Shown here in pieces: positions 44,334 through 44,487 of a stretch of DNA of 44,487 bases. This stretch comes from a virus. Positions within the stretch are counted from its first letter, which is position 1; the number at the start of each line of letters is the position of its first letter. The position numbers and the translations under genes are program-made. The stretch covers positions 1 to 44,487 of the IMG/VR virus record IMGVR_UViG_3300040810_000367; one strand, 5' to 3'. The notes beneath the pieces were generated by a model. That model saw only the letters and a list, made by a program, of their open reading frames with translations. It was not told the origin of the DNA and ran no database searches.

Positions 44334-44487
44334 ATGGGAAAACTTTTAACCAGCACATGGATTGCTGCTGTTACTCTATTACTATTAGTCACCTTCCGTG
44401 TTTGGGATCCTACTCCTATAGAAACACTAAGGCTGAAAGGCTTCGACTATCTTCAAAGCACAGAGCAAACACAACAAAGCAAAGAAA
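44334..44487 (+). CDS. CHASE2-like membrane sensor (3' truncated)
   Basis: 51 codons before the window ends. An N-terminal membrane span (WIAAVTLLLLVTF) is followed by RVWDPTPIETLRLKGFDYLQ, the opening of CHASE2 extracytoplasmic sensor domains (R-x-x-D-P-x-P-x-x-x-L-R-x-x-x-F-D). In bacteria CHASE2 proteins end in adenylate cyclase, kinase or GGDEF-type domains and often sit beside FecR-domain proteins; the output domain here is not visible. Its presence in a phage late region is surprising. Confidence 0.65.
   Translation, partial: MGKLLTSTWIAAVTLLLLVTFRVWDPTPIETLRLKGFDYLQSTEQTQQSKE

Noticed and set aside
1-44487. Long open frames on the minus strand
   Set aside because: All are antiphase shadows of + strand genes, lack ribosome sites, and have low-complexity or Ser/Leu-biased translations.
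1-44487. Window being bacterial chromosome with curli, nrd and transporter genes
   Set aside because: Late promoters, PAAR tip, tailspike, lysis genes, S21/Hsp20 and cyanophage-type small proteins are spread throughout on one strand without a break, so the whole window is phage.
1-44487. Insertion sequences, integrase or att sites
   Set aside because: No transposase or integrase motif and no flanking long repeats were seen.

Overview
The window is part of the genome of a T4-like myovirus, most likely a pelagimyophage (SAR11-type host) or a close relative infecting another marine alphaproteobacterium. All genes lie on the + strand, the DNA is AT-rich, genes are tightly packed with ATGA/TAATG overlaps, and T4-type late promoter boxes (nnTAAATA, often TATAAATA) precede many transcription units. 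The gene set is typical of T4-like marine phages: nrdA/nrdB/glutaredoxin, PurS, PAAR spike tip, PD-(D/E)XK exonuclease, Hsp20, S21, MazG-like protein and many small conserved phage proteins. A circularly permuted, two-piece tmRNA with an ANDN...ALAA tag points to an alphaproteobacterial host, because that gene form is characteristic of that class.

Layout. 1-8.4 kb: virion and internal-head protein genes, several starting with a short leader ending (L/I)-x-E|A that looks like a T4 capsid-targeting/gp21 cleavage signal. 8.4-11.4 kb: a transporter island (NMT1/SsuA-type binding protein, matching permease, no ATPase) plus a PP-loop ATP-pyrophosphatase-like protein. 11.4-15 kb: small virion proteins, exonuclease and a pectate-lyase-fold tailspike. 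15-19.4 kb: class Ia ribonucleotide reductase, glutaredoxin and PurS. 19.4-21.7 kb: PAAR tip, a large low-complexity virion protein and a DUF6356-like small protein. 21.7-22.1 kb: tmRNA with a 47-codon ORF between its two pieces. 22.1-28.7 kb: small lipoproteins, an L33-like ribosomal protein, thermonuclease, holin-like and SleB-type lysis genes, 2OG oxygenase, SWIM protein, LigA-Ia-like protein and deaminase. 28.7-33.5 kb: virion proteins, a membrane coiled-coil protein and ribosomal protein bS21. 33.6-36.6 kb: Hsp20, ClpS-like adaptor, GMP reductase and MazG-like protein. 36.6-38.4 kb: another putative internal head protein and a small protein.

38.4-44.5 kb: a separately promoted envelope cassette follows a terminator: CsgF, CsgG, a curlin-like repeat protein, a FecR-domain protein, a second curlin-like protein, a 645-residue outer-membrane autotransporter-like protein, and the start of a CHASE2-like membrane sensor that runs off the window. 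No CsgE, CsgC, CsgD or CsgA/B of E. coli type is seen. Curli-related clusters have, to my recollection, been reported in pelagimyophages with unknown function; the coupling to FecR, CHASE2 and an autotransporter is the most system-like feature here.

Two themes stand out. First, the phage brings parts for late control of host translation and protein quality: tmRNA, bS21, an L33-like protein, Hsp20 and a ClpS-like adaptor lacking the usual binding histidine. Second, promoter architecture: at about ten genes the promoter -10 or late box ends only 4-8 nt before the start codon, predicting leaderless mRNAs, while at five others the predicted late transcript starts with a hairpin. All functional statements are from sequence reading by eye; no searches were run.
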